A stretch of 6,219 nucleotides of DNA from Chloroflexota bacterium (lineage in GTDB: Bacteria; Chloroflexota; Limnocylindria; Limnocylindrales; CSP1-4): contig JACCXQ010000016.1 in the NCBI GenBank assembly GCA_013696945.1, positions 1 to 6,219 of the forward strand. Reading direction: 5' to 3'. The translations under genes were made by a program, and so were the position numbers. Numbering within the stretch: the stretch's first letter is position 1; each line of letters opens with the position of its first letter. Positions 1-6,219 of this stretch are shown in pieces. Below the pieces are notes generated by a model. The model searched no databases. It saw only the letters and a list, made by a program, of their open reading frames with translations, and was not told the origin of the DNA.

Positions 1-2
1 CT

Positions 3-1550
3 GACCGAACGGCGCCGGATTCGGTCGTCGTCCTCGACTTCGGCAGCCAGTACTCGCAGCTCATCACGCGGCGCGTCCGTGAGCTTCACGTGTTCTCGGA
101 GCTCCTCCCGCACGACACGCCGTTCGACGAGATAGCGCGCCGCGGCGCCCGCGCGGTGATCCTGTCTGGCGGGCCGAACTCGGTCTACGACGAAGGGGCA
201 CTACGGCCCGACCCCCGGATCTGGAGCGGCGGCATCCCGGTCCTGGGGATCTGTTACGGTGCCCAGCTGATGGCCCATGAGCTGGGCGGGGACGTGCTGC
301 CGGCCGCGCGGCGAGAATACGGTCCCGCGACCGTGACGATCACCGAACCGGATGGGCTCTTCAGTGGCATGGATCCGCGTCAGCCGGTCTGGATGAGCCA
401 CGGCGACTCGATCGCACGGCTACCCGATGGCTTCCACGCCACGGCCCACACCGACTCGACCCAGTTCGCCGGACTCGCCGACCCGGTGCGCCGCCTGTTC
501 GGCATCCAGTTCCATCCCGAGGTAGTCCACACGCCGGCCGGTCGCGACGTGTTGCGCAACTTCGTGCTGGGCATCAGCAGCGCGCGCACGACCTGGACGC
601 CGGCCAACCTCATCGAGACGACCGTGGCGTCGATCCGCCGGCAGGTCGGCGACGGACACGTCATCTGCGCCCTCTCGGGGGGTGTCGACTCGGCCGTGGC
701 CGCGACGCTCGTGCACCGAGCCATCGGCGATCAGCTCACGTGCATCTACGTCGACCATGGCCTGATGAGGAAGCGAGAGTCCGAGCTGCTTCGCCAGACG
801 TTCGAGGCGAACCTCGGGATGACGCTCGTGATGGTCGATGCGCGCGAGCGTTTCCTCCGTCGCCTGAGCGGTGTCGAGGATCCGGAAGAGAAGCGCCGCA
901 TCATCGGCGACGAGTTCATCCGTGTCTTCGAGGAAGAGGCGGGCCGGCTCGGACGGATCGACTTCCTGACCCAGGGCACGCTCTACCCCGATGTCATCGA
1001 ATCAGCGACGCCCGAGACCAAGGCGGCGCAGAAGATCAAGACCCACCACAACGTCGGTGGCCTGCCCGCGGACATGCGCTTCGAGCTCATCGAGCCGCTG
1101 CGTTACCTCTTCAAGGACGAGGTCCGCCAGGTCGGCGTGGAGCTCGGGCTGCCCGAACAGATGGTCCTTCGACAGCCCTTCCCGGGGCCCGGGCTTGCCA
1201 TCAGGATCATCGGCGAGGTGACCGCGGAGCGGCTGGAGACGCTCCGTGACGCTGACTGGATCGTCATCGATGAGATCAAGGCGGCGGGCCTCTACCGCAG
1301 CCTGTGGCAGAGCTTCGCGATCCTGACGCCGGTGCGAAGCGTGGGGGTCATGGGCGATGGCCGGACGTACGCCAATGTCGTCGCCATCCGGGCTGTCACG
1401 AGCGAGGACGGGATGACCGCCGATTGGGCCAAGCTCCCGTACGACGTCCTCGGTCGCATCAGCAGCCGGATCGTCAACGAGGTGGCGGGCGTCAATCGGG
1501 TGGTGTACGACATCAGCAGCAAGCCGCCCGCCACCATCGAATGGGAATAG
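3..1550 (+). CDS. guaA: GMP synthase (glutamine-hydrolysing), 5'-partial
   Basis: GuaA makes GMP from XMP, ATP and glutamine in the cytoplasm, the last step of de novo guanine nucleotide synthesis. The frame is open from base 3 (515 codons before the stop). No start codon precedes the conserved [14 protein letters not shown] strand, so the true start lies one or a few codons upstream of the window; the GTG at 90 would remove part of the amidotransferase fold. Counting from the base-3 codon, the class I glutamine amidotransferase domain comes first. Its nucleophile is Cys84 in GICYGAQ (252-254), with His171 and Glu173 in FHPE (513-521). The ATP-pyrophosphatase P-loop SGGVDS (675-692) follows. 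The C-terminal dimerisation domain carries [19 protein letters not shown] and the standard ending KPPATIEWE. Length matches the family (about 510-525 residues) and all key residues are present. No terminator is visible after the stop. Confidence 0.98.
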   Translation, partial: DRTAPDSVVVLDFGSQYSQLITRRVRELHVFSELLPHDTPFDEIARRGARAVILSGGPNSVYDEGALRPDPRIWSGGIPVLGICYGAQLMAHELGGDVLPAARREYGPATVTITEPDGLFSGMDPRQPVWMSHGDSIARLPDGFHATAHTDSTQFAGLADPVRRLFGIQFHPEVVHTPAGRDVLRNFVLGISSARTTWTPANLIETTVASIRRQVGDGHVICALSGGVDSAVAATLVHRAIGDQLTCIYVDHGLMRKRESELLRQTFEANLGMTLVMVDARERFLRRLSGVEDPEEKRRIIGDEFIRVFEEEAGRLGRIDFLTQGTLYPDVIESATPETKAAQKIKTHHNVGGLPADMRFELIEPLRYLFKDEVRQVGVELGLPEQMVLRQPFPGPGLAIRIIGEVTAERLETLRDADWIVIDEIKAAGLYRSLWQSFAILTPVRSVGVMGDGRTYANVVAIRAVTSEDGMTADWAKLPYDVLGRISSRIVNEVAGVNRVVYDISSKPPATIEWE

Positions 1551-1651
1551 AGCCGCCGACACGAACCCCGCACCCGGGACCTTCCTTCGTCCGTGAGGAA
1601 CGTGTGCCGCTCCGGGCTGGGTCTTCTGCCGGCACGGAGATCATCCTCGGC

Positions 1652-2026
1652 ATGACGGCGCCGAGCGTCATGGACGACGGCTGGTGGCTGACCACGTTGT
1701 GGGGTGCCGATGCCGACACCGTCGTCGACGCATCCGTGGTGGCGCCGCTGGCAGGGCCGCCGCCCGAGTCTCCCGTGGCCGTGCTCGGCCGGGTCCTCGC
1801 GGGGGCGCTGGCGGGACTCCTCGACCAGGAGGATGGACGGCAGCTGATCCGGCTGCGGATGCCTCCGGCCGCCGACGAGGCACGGCCGTGGCAGCGGCCC
1901 CTCCTCATCTGGCTCGCGGTGCGCTGGGACCCCGTGCGCGCCGCGGTCATGCGCCCGAACGAGCTGGCCCGGGAGCTGCTGCGAGCGTTCGCCCGCGCCG
2001 TCGAGGCGAGCCAGAGCCCCGCATGA
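1652..2026 (+). CDS. hypothetical protein, 124 aa, coupled to downstream membrane protein
   Basis: I do not recognise a family. The chosen ATG at 1652 has a GGAGA (1636-1640) 11 bases upstream. A GTG at 1604 with GAGG at 1595-1598 is an alternative giving 16 more residues, and an ATG at 1670 would start at MDDGWW. The frame continues open far upstream into guaA, so length alone does not show the start. The product is soluble-looking and mostly predicted helical. It has a tryptophan-rich start (GWWLTTLWG), an Ala/Leu-rich middle (VLGRVLAGALAGLL), a basic and tryptophan-containing stretch (PWQRPLLIWLAVRW) and a helical C-terminus (ELARELLRAFARAVEA). The last four bases form an ATGA overlap with the next gene. 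This coupling and the lack of a better frame are the main reasons to call it real. Confidence 0.6.
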   Translation: MTAPSVMDDGWWLTTLWGADADTVVDASVVAPLAGPPPESPVAVLGRVLAGALAGLLDQEDGRQLIRLRMPPAADEARPWQRPLLIWLAVRWDPVRAAVMRPNELARELLRAFARAVEASQSPA

Positions 2027-2985
2027 CGCTCGCGGCACCTGGCATGCGCACGGCGGCCGCGCCGGGCTGGCGAGCGGTGGTCTCGGTGGCGCTCGCGGTG
2101 GCCATCGGGCGGCCCGTGCTCTGGCTGTTCGGCGCGCTGGGATTCGCCGCGCGGGGTGGTTTCGTGCTCCTCGCGTTGCCCATCATCACGATCCCCAGCC
2201 CGGTCATCCTGAGCATCCTCCTGCAGGACCAGTTCGACGCGACAGGCATCACCATCAGCGGCGAGGTCGCGGCGATGCTCGGTGGCCTCGTCCTGTTCGG
2301 CATCGTGGTCCCGGGATTGTTGCTCGCGGCATATGCCGACGTGGCAGCCTTCGAGCGGCTCGTCGAGGACCCAGACACCGAGGAGTTGCGGGCAGGCGCA
2401 TCGGCCGCTGGTATCGACGGACCCGCGCGGCGTCGTCTCGTGGTCATGATCGCGGCGATCCAGGCACTGGCACTGGTGCCGGTCGCGCTCGCCGCCGCGC
2501 TCATCGCCGGTCCGATCTATGACGTGGCACTCCGGGAGCAGTTGCTCCCGAGCGACGGTGCGACCCCCCTGGTCGTGCGGATCGTGCGGGGGGCTCGCGA
2601 ACCGCTTGCGTTCCTGCTGGTCGCGCTCGTCATCGCTGACCTCGTCTACGCGATCGCGTCACGCACCGTGCTGACACGCCGATCCGGCCTGGTCCAGCGC
2701 GACCGGCGCGAGCGCGCGAGAGCCGTCCGAACCTTCGGCTCGGCCATCCTCGCGTGGCTGGTGACCATCGCCATCGTCGGTCCTGTGCTGTGGGCCATCG
2801 TCGTGTCCTGGGATGGTGTGCGGAACGTGCTCCTATCGTCGGCGGGGATGACCGATCCGCAGGCGCTGCCGTCGACCCTCATCGCGACGATCCTGTTCGC
2901 CGCGATCTGGGTAGCGGGCACGATCCTGACCGGCTTCGCGTCCGCCGTCAGGGCAGCGCTATGGAGCGTGGAGGCGATCCGCTGA
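2023..2985 (+). CDS. polytopic membrane protein of unknown function, 320 aa
   Basis: The start ATG at 2023 overlaps the previous stop (ATGA), implying translational coupling; GAGGCGAG at 2003-2010 could serve as a distant ribosome site. The same frame is open back to 1684, but that extension is Arg/Gly/Pro-rich and overlaps the upstream gene. Hydrophobic segments lie at about residues 17-42, 45-67, 83-105, 139-164, 194-213, 239-263 and 285-310, so six or seven helices. Two hydrophilic stretches stand out. One is acidic (about 106-138, AAFERLVEDPDTEELRAG) and the other strongly basic (about 214-237, with TRRSG and RDRRERARAVR), the latter suggesting a cytoplasmic loop by the positive-inside rule. 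I see no catalytic motif, ATP-binding site or transporter signature. It is probably an inner-membrane protein; its role is unknown. The gene fits its frame well, with G/C favoured at third codon positions. Confidence 0.85.
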   Translation: MTLAAPGMRTAAAPGWRAVVSVALAVAIGRPVLWLFGALGFAARGGFVLLALPIITIPSPVILSILLQDQFDATGITISGEVAAMLGGLVLFGIVVPGLLLAAYADVAAFERLVEDPDTEELRAGASAAGIDGPARRRLVVMIAAIQALALVPVALAAALIAGPIYDVALREQLLPSDGATPLVVRIVRGAREPLAFLLVALVIADLVYAIASRTVLTRRSGLVQRDRRERARAVRTFGSAILAWLVTIAIVGPVLWAIVVSWDGVRNVLLSSAGMTDPQALPSTLIATILFAAIWVAGTILTGFASAVRAALWSVEAIR

Positions 2986-3013
2986 TACACTCCGCGGCGC
3001 GACGCCCATCCCC

Positions 3014-3036
3014 CGGGCGGCCCGCAGGCCGGCCCG
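3014..3036 (+). other. GC-only hairpin in the gap before the zinc-ribbon gene
   Basis: CGGGC (3014-3018) pairs with GCCCG (3032-3036), and GGCC (3019-3022) pairs with GGCC (3027-3030). This gives nine base pairs, a four-base CGCA loop and one bulged G at 3031. It sits 29 bases after the membrane-protein stop and 45 before the next start, where a transcription stop or an RNA-stability element would be expected. There is no T-tract after it, so it is not a classical intrinsic terminator. GC-rich genomes form such stems by chance fairly often. Confidence 0.3.
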
Positions 3037-3081
3037 GCGACGCCGCCAGCCGCGTTCCCATCACCTGAGGCAGCAAGCGGC

Positions 3082-3699
3082 ATGTTCGACGACCTGTTCG
3101 GCACACTCGGGGCGGAGATCGGCAAGATCTTCGACAACCCCGTGGTGCAGACCGGACTGAAGGCGATCGGCCTCTACATCGTCTTCATGTGGCTCGCGAC
3201 GGCGTTCTGGGCGTACCGCGACATGAGCCAGCGCACCACGAATCCGATCGCGCCCTACCTCGCGGCCGGGTTGATCGTCCTCTTCACGCCCATCCTGTTC
3301 ATCTTCGGGGTGATCCTCTACCGGATCCTCCGACCCGGGATGACGGTCGCCGAGGCTAACGAGCGTGCACTCGCCGAGGAGGCGATGCTCGTCGAGATCG
3401 AGTCGCAGCCGCATTGCGCGAGTTGTGGCCGCCAGGTCCACTCCGACTGGATCATCTGCCCCACGTGCCGCAATCGGCTCCGTCGCGTCTGCCCCAATTG
3501 CAGCCGGCTCGTCGAACTGGACTGGTCACTGTGCGCCTGGTGCGGCAAGGACTTCGAACGCCCCGAGCTCCTCCGGGAAGTCGCCGTGCCGCCGCCGGCC
3601 GGCAGGCCGGTGGCTGAGCCTCAGATCGCAGCCGCTGTCGAGACGGCTGGCATGCCGGTGCAGTCGGCCCCGAGTCGAGCCGCGGCCGGGGAGCGTTGA
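3082..3699 (+). CDS. membrane-anchored double zinc-ribbon protein, 205 aa
   Basis: The chosen ATG at 3082 has TGAGG (3066-3070) 11 bases upstream. Residues 1-26 form an amphipathic start (MFDDLFGTLGAEIGKIFDN), followed by two membrane helices at about 27-46 and 57-81 separated by the YRDMSQRTTNP loop. A charged helix (about 88-108) leads into two adjacent zinc ribbons. The first uses C112-C115 and C126-C129, the second C137-C140 and C151-C154, matching the DZR/zinc-ribbon type in which four cysteines bind each zinc. A Pro/Ala-rich, probably disordered tail of about 45 residues ends the protein. Such ribbons usually mediate protein or nucleic-acid contacts; no enzyme motif is present. I recall similar proteins in Chloroflexota genomes, but no named function. 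The stop overlaps the start of the next gene (TTGA), so the two are probably made together. The membrane topology is an inference; the cysteine pattern is directly visible. Confidence 0.9.
   Translation: MFDDLFGTLGAEIGKIFDNPVVQTGLKAIGLYIVFMWLATAFWAYRDMSQRTTNPIAPYLAAGLIVLFTPILFIFGVILYRILRPGMTVAEANERALAEEAMLVEIESQPHCASCGRQVHSDWIICPTCRNRLRRVCPNCSRLVELDWSLCAWCGKDFERPELLREVAVPPPAGRPVAEPQIAAAVETAGMPVQSAPSRAAAGER
3688..3693 (+). promoter_or_regulatory. ribosome site supporting a TTG start
   Basis: GGGGAG lies inside the end of the zinc-ribbon gene, only two bases before the TTG at 3696. That spacing is short, so initiation probably also relies on ribosomes finishing the upstream gene at the overlapping TGA (3697-3699). 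The next in-frame candidate, GTG at 3786, has no comparable purine-rich stretch before it. Confidence 0.4.
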
Positions 3700-4811
3700 C
3701 GGACCGTCCCGATGCCGGCGGCCGTTCCCCCGAGGACGACTGGGCAGTACTGAGCGTCCCCGTCGGCGAGCCGCCGGATGATGTCGTGACCGAAGAGGAC
3801 GAGCCGCCCCCGCCCCCCGCCGTGGTCGGTTCCGCGGGGCCGCCCGGTGGGCGGGTCTTCTCGATCGAGGATCGGCCGGCGCCGTCGCTCTACCTGCTCG
3901 GTTGGCTGCTGTCGGGCGCGGGCTTGGCGATGCTCGCCGTGGCGCTGCTCGCCGGTAGGCCCGAGCTCGGGCCTTCTCTGGCCAGCGGCGGCATCATCGT
4001 GCTCGGCGTGGGCCTGGCGCTGGCCGCCGGTTACCAGCTCGTGGCGCGGGGGGCGAGGCCCGTCGAGGGGTATCGTGGCCCGTCGCCGCTGATCCTCTTC
4101 GGGCTCGTCCTGTGCATCTCGACGGTCGCGTCGATCGCGGCTGTCCTCGTGGGCCGAGGCGCGAGGGAACCGCTTGGGTTCATCCTCAACCTCTCGGTCA
4201 TCGGGCTGAGCTACCTGGGCGTCGTGTGGCTCTTCGTGGTCCGGGGCGGCGCGCTGCGCTGGCGCGAGATGGGGTGGCCGGGATGGCGGGCCGAGCGACC
4301 ATTCGGGCTCGCCCGGTTCGCCGGTGACATCGGCTACGCGCTGGTGCTCATCCTGCCGACCACCCTCGTCGCGCTGCTCGCGGCCGGCCTCCTCGCGCGC
4401 GTGCTCGACACCGTGCCTACACAGGTCCTGCCGGATACGGGTGCGGGAGGCCCTTCGATGCTGGTCATCCTCGGCGCTGTCGTGGTGGCGCCGCTCGGCG
4501 AGGAGCTCTTCTTCCGCGGCTTCGCGCTCAGCGCCTGGTGGCGAGACCTGGGCGCTCGCACAGCCATCATCCGCAGCACGATCTTCTTCGCGCTGGTCCA
4601 CGTCGCGAATATCGAGGCCGCCAGCTTCGGCGACGGGCTCGCACAGGCGCTCGTCCAGTTCGCGGCCATCCTGCCCCTCGGCCTGGTCATCGGGCTGCTC
4701 TTCGTGCAACGTGGCATGGTCGCGGCGCTTGCGGCGCACATGAGCTACAACGGCCTGCTCCTCGCCCTGTATTACGGGTTGCGGTCCGCTCTCCCGGACG
4801 CGCCCGGCTGA
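3696..4811 (+). CDS. CPBP family intramembrane metalloprotease (CAAX protease/Abi type)
   Basis: The protein has 371 residues if it starts at TTG 3696, whose TTGA overlaps the zinc-ribbon stop. A start at GTG 3786 is possible and would remove 30 acidic, Pro-rich residues without touching the core. Residues 1-63 are a low-complexity, probably cytosolic leader (DEPPPPP). About eight or nine membrane helices follow, beginning near 65, 96, 131, 160, 212, 255, 290, 318 and 343. The CPBP (PF02517) active-site motifs are intact. Motif 1 is E269-E270 and R274 in GEELFFRG, motif 2 is H302 in FFALVH, and the last is H348 with N352 in AHMSYNGL. In this family these residues form a glutamate/histidine site within the membrane, related to the CAAX protease Rce1. 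Bacterial members act in varied processing or immunity roles, and the substrate here is unknown. The neighbouring two-helix zinc-ribbon protein is a candidate partner by coupling only. Confidence 0.93.
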   Translation: MTDRPDAGGRSPEDDWAVLSVPVGEPPDDVVTEEDEPPPPPAVVGSAGPPGGRVFSIEDRPAPSLYLLGWLLSGAGLAMLAVALLAGRPELGPSLASGGIIVLGVGLALAAGYQLVARGARPVEGYRGPSPLILFGLVLCISTVASIAAVLVGRGAREPLGFILNLSVIGLSYLGVVWLFVVRGGALRWREMGWPGWRAERPFGLARFAGDIGYALVLILPTTLVALLAAGLLARVLDTVPTQVLPDTGAGGPSMLVILGAVVVAPLGEELFFRGFALSAWWRDLGARTAIIRSTIFFALVHVANIEAASFGDGLAQALVQFAAILPLGLVIGLLFVQRGMVAALAAHMSYNGLLLALYYGLRSALPDAPG

Positions 4812-4900
4812 CAGCCTGCCCGGCAGTGAGGCCCGGCTGACAGCCTGCCGGAGCTGACAGGCTGCCCGGCTGACAGGCTGCCCGGCTGACGGGCCGCCCG
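4802..4900. repeat. imperfect 16-base tandem repeat at the protease stop codon
   Basis: Five copies of CTGACAGGCTGCCCGG or close variants begin at 4808, 4837, 4854, 4870 and 4886, with intervals of 29, 17, 16 and 16 bases. The copies at 4854 and 4870 are identical. The 29-base interval carries a 13-base insertion, and a 19-base exact repeat links 4802-4820 with 4831-4849. The TGA in the first copy is the stop codon of the protease gene. Copies differ in CAGCCTG versus CAGGCTG, which are reverse complements, so 4841-4847 can pair with 4858-4864 across a 10-base loop. Function unknown. Confidence 0.85.
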
Positions 4901-5068
4901 CCGGCGAGTGGCGGGAGAGCCGGAGCGAACCGGGCGTAGAGCGCCCATCCGTACGATGCCACTGCTCCTGGATCTGGAGGGCGGGGGAATCGGCGGGCTC
5001 CGTCATCCGGGTCCGGGGGCGAATCCGCAGAGGGCCGGCCACATGCGCGGCCCGGACGGGAGCCACGG
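4901..5068. other. non-coding gap before radC with small hairpins
   Basis: No convincing + strand gene was seen between the repeat and radC. Two short stems are visible. GGGCG/CGCCC (4932-4936 with 4942-4946) has a five-base loop. GGGCCG/CGGCCC (5032-5037 with 5048-5053) ends just before the radC ribosome site. TACGAT at 4952-4957 matches the -10 consensus at four of six places, but no -35 partner is seen, so no promoter is called. The minus-strand frame covering the gap is an Arg/Pro-rich shadow that continues across the protease gene. Confidence 0.5.
5058..5062 (+). promoter_or_regulatory. ribosome binding site of radC
   Basis: GGGAG sits six bases before the ATG at 5069, an ideal spacing. 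It supports that start, which also gives the usual RadC N-terminus. Confidence 0.65.
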
Positions 5069-5785
5069 ATGATCCATCGACCCGGGCGCATCTCGGTCCG
5101 TGAGCTGCCCGTCGGTGAGCGGCCGCGCGAGCGCCTCGCGCGACGCGGACCGGGCGGGCTCTCGGCGGCGGAGCTGATCGCGCTCGTGTGGAGCGCTGGT
5201 CGCCCTGGCGCGAGCGCGCTCGATCTCGCGGCGGAGACGCTCTCCCGCTATGACGGACTGGATGGCCTGGCTCGGGCGGCGGCCGCGGAGATGCAGGTGA
5301 TCGCCGGGGTCGGCCCTGTGCGCGCGTCGCAGCTGGCCGCAGCCTTCGAGCTCGGGCGGCGGTCGCTGACGGAGTGGCCGAGCGGCCGCTGGTCGATCCG
5401 CTCGCCGCGCGACCTGGCCGACCGGTTGGTGCTCCAGATGGGACGTCTTGAGCAGGAGGAGCTGCGGGTCGTGCTGCTCAACTCGAAGAACGTCGTCCTG
5501 AGTATCCCGACCGTCTACCGGGGGAACGTCTCGAGCGCGCTGGTCCGCGTGGGGGAGCTGTTCCGTGACGCCGTCCGGCAGCATGCGGCCGGGCTGATCG
5601 TCGTGCACAACCACCCATCCGGCGATCCGCAACCCAGTCCGGATGATCTCCACCTCACCGCCGAGACGGTAGCCGCCGGCCGGCTGCTCGATGTACCCGT
5701 CCTGGACCACCTGATCGTCGGCCACGATGCATACGTCAGCCTGCGCGACCGGGGCATCCCCTTCGACCGCAGGGGCATAACGTGA
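5069..5785 (+). CDS. radC: RadC family protein (JAB/MPN domain, JAMM motif)
   Basis: The protein has 238 residues, close to the usual 220-240 for RadC. The N-terminal part follows the family pattern: RELPVGERPRERLARRG at 11-27, then LSAAELIALVWSAG. A helix-hairpin-helix lies near residues 77-98 (VIAGVGPVRASQLAAAFELG). The C-terminal JAB/MPN domain has the full JAMM metal site H180-x-H182-x7-S190-x2-D193 in HNHPSGDPQPSPDD, with the expected upstream glutamate near E131 (LEQEELRVVLL). The family was linked to DNA repair, but that assignment is disputed and the biochemical role is unsettled. The intact helix-hairpin-helix argues for the chromosomal housekeeping form rather than the shorter JAMM-only proteins found on mobile elements. 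The GTGA at its stop could start a further frame. Confidence 0.96.
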   Translation: MIHRPGRISVRELPVGERPRERLARRGPGGLSAAELIALVWSAGRPGASALDLAAETLSRYDGLDGLARAAAAEMQVIAGVGPVRASQLAAAFELGRRSLTEWPSGRWSIRSPRDLADRLVLQMGRLEQEELRVVLLNSKNVVLSIPTVYRGNVSSALVRVGELFRDAVRQHAAGLIVVHNHPSGDPQPSPDDLHLTAETVAAGRLLDVPVLDHLIVGHDAYVSLRDRGIPFDRRGIT

Positions 5786-6219
5786 CGGGCAGGAATGAGC
5801 CTGCGCCGAGGGGCCCCGACAGCCGCCTGGATGTCACCCCCCACGAACCTGTGGACGGGCGGGCCGGGCCGCCCCTCTGTGCAGGGGGCGAGCTCGCCCA
5901 TTCCAGCGTCGGTTGGTCACTCCACGCGAACGCGGCGACCGATGAAGGGCGCATCACCACGGCTCCGATCGCGCACTTCGTCGTTGGGTTCGTCGCGACG
6001 AACGTACCATGCATCGACCCCACGGGGATCTCTTCGCCTGTCGCCCCTCGCCCGCCGGCCGTCGCCCCTCACCCGTCGCCCATCGACCCGATGGCGGTCA
6101 TTGCATGCGCCGGCCAGCACGCGCCGTGTCCCGTCGCCCCTCACCCGTCGCCGTCGCCCCTCGCCCCGATGGCGGTCATTGCATGCGCCGGCCAGCACGC
6201 GCCGTGTCCCGTCGCCCCT
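5782..6219 (+). CDS. possible 3'-partial ORF running into a tandem repeat
   Basis: A GTG at 5782 overlaps the radC stop (GTGA), and its frame has no stop for 146 codons to the window end. Hand counts over 5881-6030 give G+C of about 64%, 56% and 80% at codon positions 1, 2 and 3. This coding-like order favours this frame over the minus-strand frame sharing the same third positions. The translation begins VTGRNEPAPRG and passes a more protein-like section (TDEGRITTAPIAHFVVGFVATN, about residues 53-74, split here as TDEGRITTAP and IAHFVVGFVATN). It then becomes Pro/Ala-rich, with two copies of MAVIACAGQHAPCPVAP. I recognise no family. Long open frames arise by chance in DNA this GC-rich, no good ribosome site is seen, and most of the 3' half is repeat. 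A non-coding spacer is as likely. If it is not coding, the 5786-6060 stretch holds nothing else that I can identify. Confidence 0.3.
   Translation, partial: MTGRNEPAPRGPDSRLDVTPHEPVDGRAGPPLCAGGELAHSSVGWSLHANAATDEGRITTAPIAHFVVGFVATNVPCIDPTGISSPVAPRPPAVAPHPSPIDPMAVIACAGQHAPCPVAPHPSPSPLAPMAVIACAGQHAPCPVAP
6061..6219. repeat. tandem repeat (minisatellite) with 72- and 78-base units, cut by the window edge
   Basis: Unit 1 is 6061-6132 (72 bases), unit 2 is 6133-6210 (78 bases), and 6211-6219 begins a third. Each unit opens with GTCGCCCCTCACCCGTCGCC. The conserved core is a 55-base exact match, 6087-6141 against 6165-6219, containing GCATGCGCCGGCCAGCAC. The 6-base difference in length comes from an extra GTCGCC-like step in unit 2. 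The decamer GTCGCCCCTC also occurs at 6040, 6061, 6133 and 6153, and begins again at 6211, so the array grades out of a simpler short repeat starting at 6040. True copy number is unknown because the window ends inside it. Confidence 0.92.

Noticed and set aside
1551..1651. Terminator or RNA gene between guaA and the next gene
   Set aside because: No stable stem with a T-tract and no tRNA or riboswitch pattern was seen in these 101 bases.
1684..2022. N-terminal extension of the membrane protein
   Set aside because: The frame is open, but the extension is Arg/Gly/Pro-rich with no membrane or domain character. It overlaps the better upstream frame, and ATG 2023 gives a clean ATGA junction.
1292..2038. 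Minus-strand frame of 248 codons
   Set aside because: It lies antisense to the guaA 3' end and the 124-residue gene. It has no recognisable motif, and part of it is the mirror of the conserved GuaA C-terminus.
2986..2991. TACACT as a -10 promoter element for the zinc-ribbon gene
   Set aside because: It resembles a -10 box, but no -35-like hexamer lies at a suitable distance, and single hexamer matches are expected by chance.
3621..5066. Minus-strand frame of 481 codons
   Set aside because: It covers the protease gene in antisense. The translation is rich in Arg, Glu, Asp and Pro with no domain, while the opposite strand has intact CPBP motifs. It is a product of high G+C at shared codon positions.
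5069..5785. RadC as a mobile-element or anti-defence gene
   Set aside because: Short JAMM-only RadC proteins occur on islands and phages. This one is full length with its helix-hairpin-helix part, sits near guaA, and has base composition like its neighbours, with no integrase, transposase or phage gene nearby.
5917..6198. Minus-strand frame across the repeat region
   Set aside because: Most of it is Arg/Gly/Asp repeat translation. Its third codon positions fall on the + strand first positions, where G+C is lower, so it does not look coding. The adjacent minus frame 5736-6023 overlaps radC and also shows a less coding-like G+C order than the + frame.
6040..6219. CRISPR array
   Set aside because: Units are nearly identical over 55 of 72-78 bases, there are no distinct unique spacers, and no cas gene is present. 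This is a tandem minisatellite.

Overview
The window is GC-rich bacterial DNA (roughly 70% G+C by eye). All recognisable genes lie on the + strand and are closely packed, so it looks like ordinary chromosome rather than a mobile island. No phylogenetic marker was compared. From memory, the two-helix membrane protein with a double zinc ribbon resembles proteins annotated in Chloroflexota metagenome bins (Limnocylindria/Ellin6529-like). I therefore lean to an uncultivated Chloroflexota, with a high-GC Actinomycetota as the main alternative.

Layout: (1) 3-1550, guaA (GMP synthase), lacking only its first codon or few codons. (2) 1652-2026 and 2023-2985, a small unrecognised protein and a polytopic membrane protein joined by an ATGA stop/start overlap. 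(3) 2986-3081, a gap with a strong GC hairpin. (4) 3082-3699 and 3696-4811, a membrane-anchored double zinc-ribbon protein and a CPBP-family intramembrane metalloprotease joined by a TTGA overlap. (5) 4812-5068, a gap that opens with a 16-base tandem repeat beginning on the protease stop codon. (6) 5069-5785, radC, complete with helix-hairpin-helix and JAMM parts. (7) 5782-6219, a frame that opens with a GTGA overlap on radC and stays open to the window edge, running into a tandem repeat with 72- and 78-base units.

guaA and radC are housekeeping functions (guanine nucleotide synthesis; a RadC-type JAB/MPN protein of unsettled biochemistry). The four genes between them look like envelope or membrane functions in two translationally coupled pairs. 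Their shared role cannot be read from the sequence.

I found no defence system, CRISPR array, insertion sequence, tRNA or rRNA. The two most notable points are at the 3' end. The last 55 bases are an exact copy of an internal 55-mer, which suggests the sequence stops at an unresolved tandem repeat. An unannotated, frame-preserving repeat ORF may run through that repeat.
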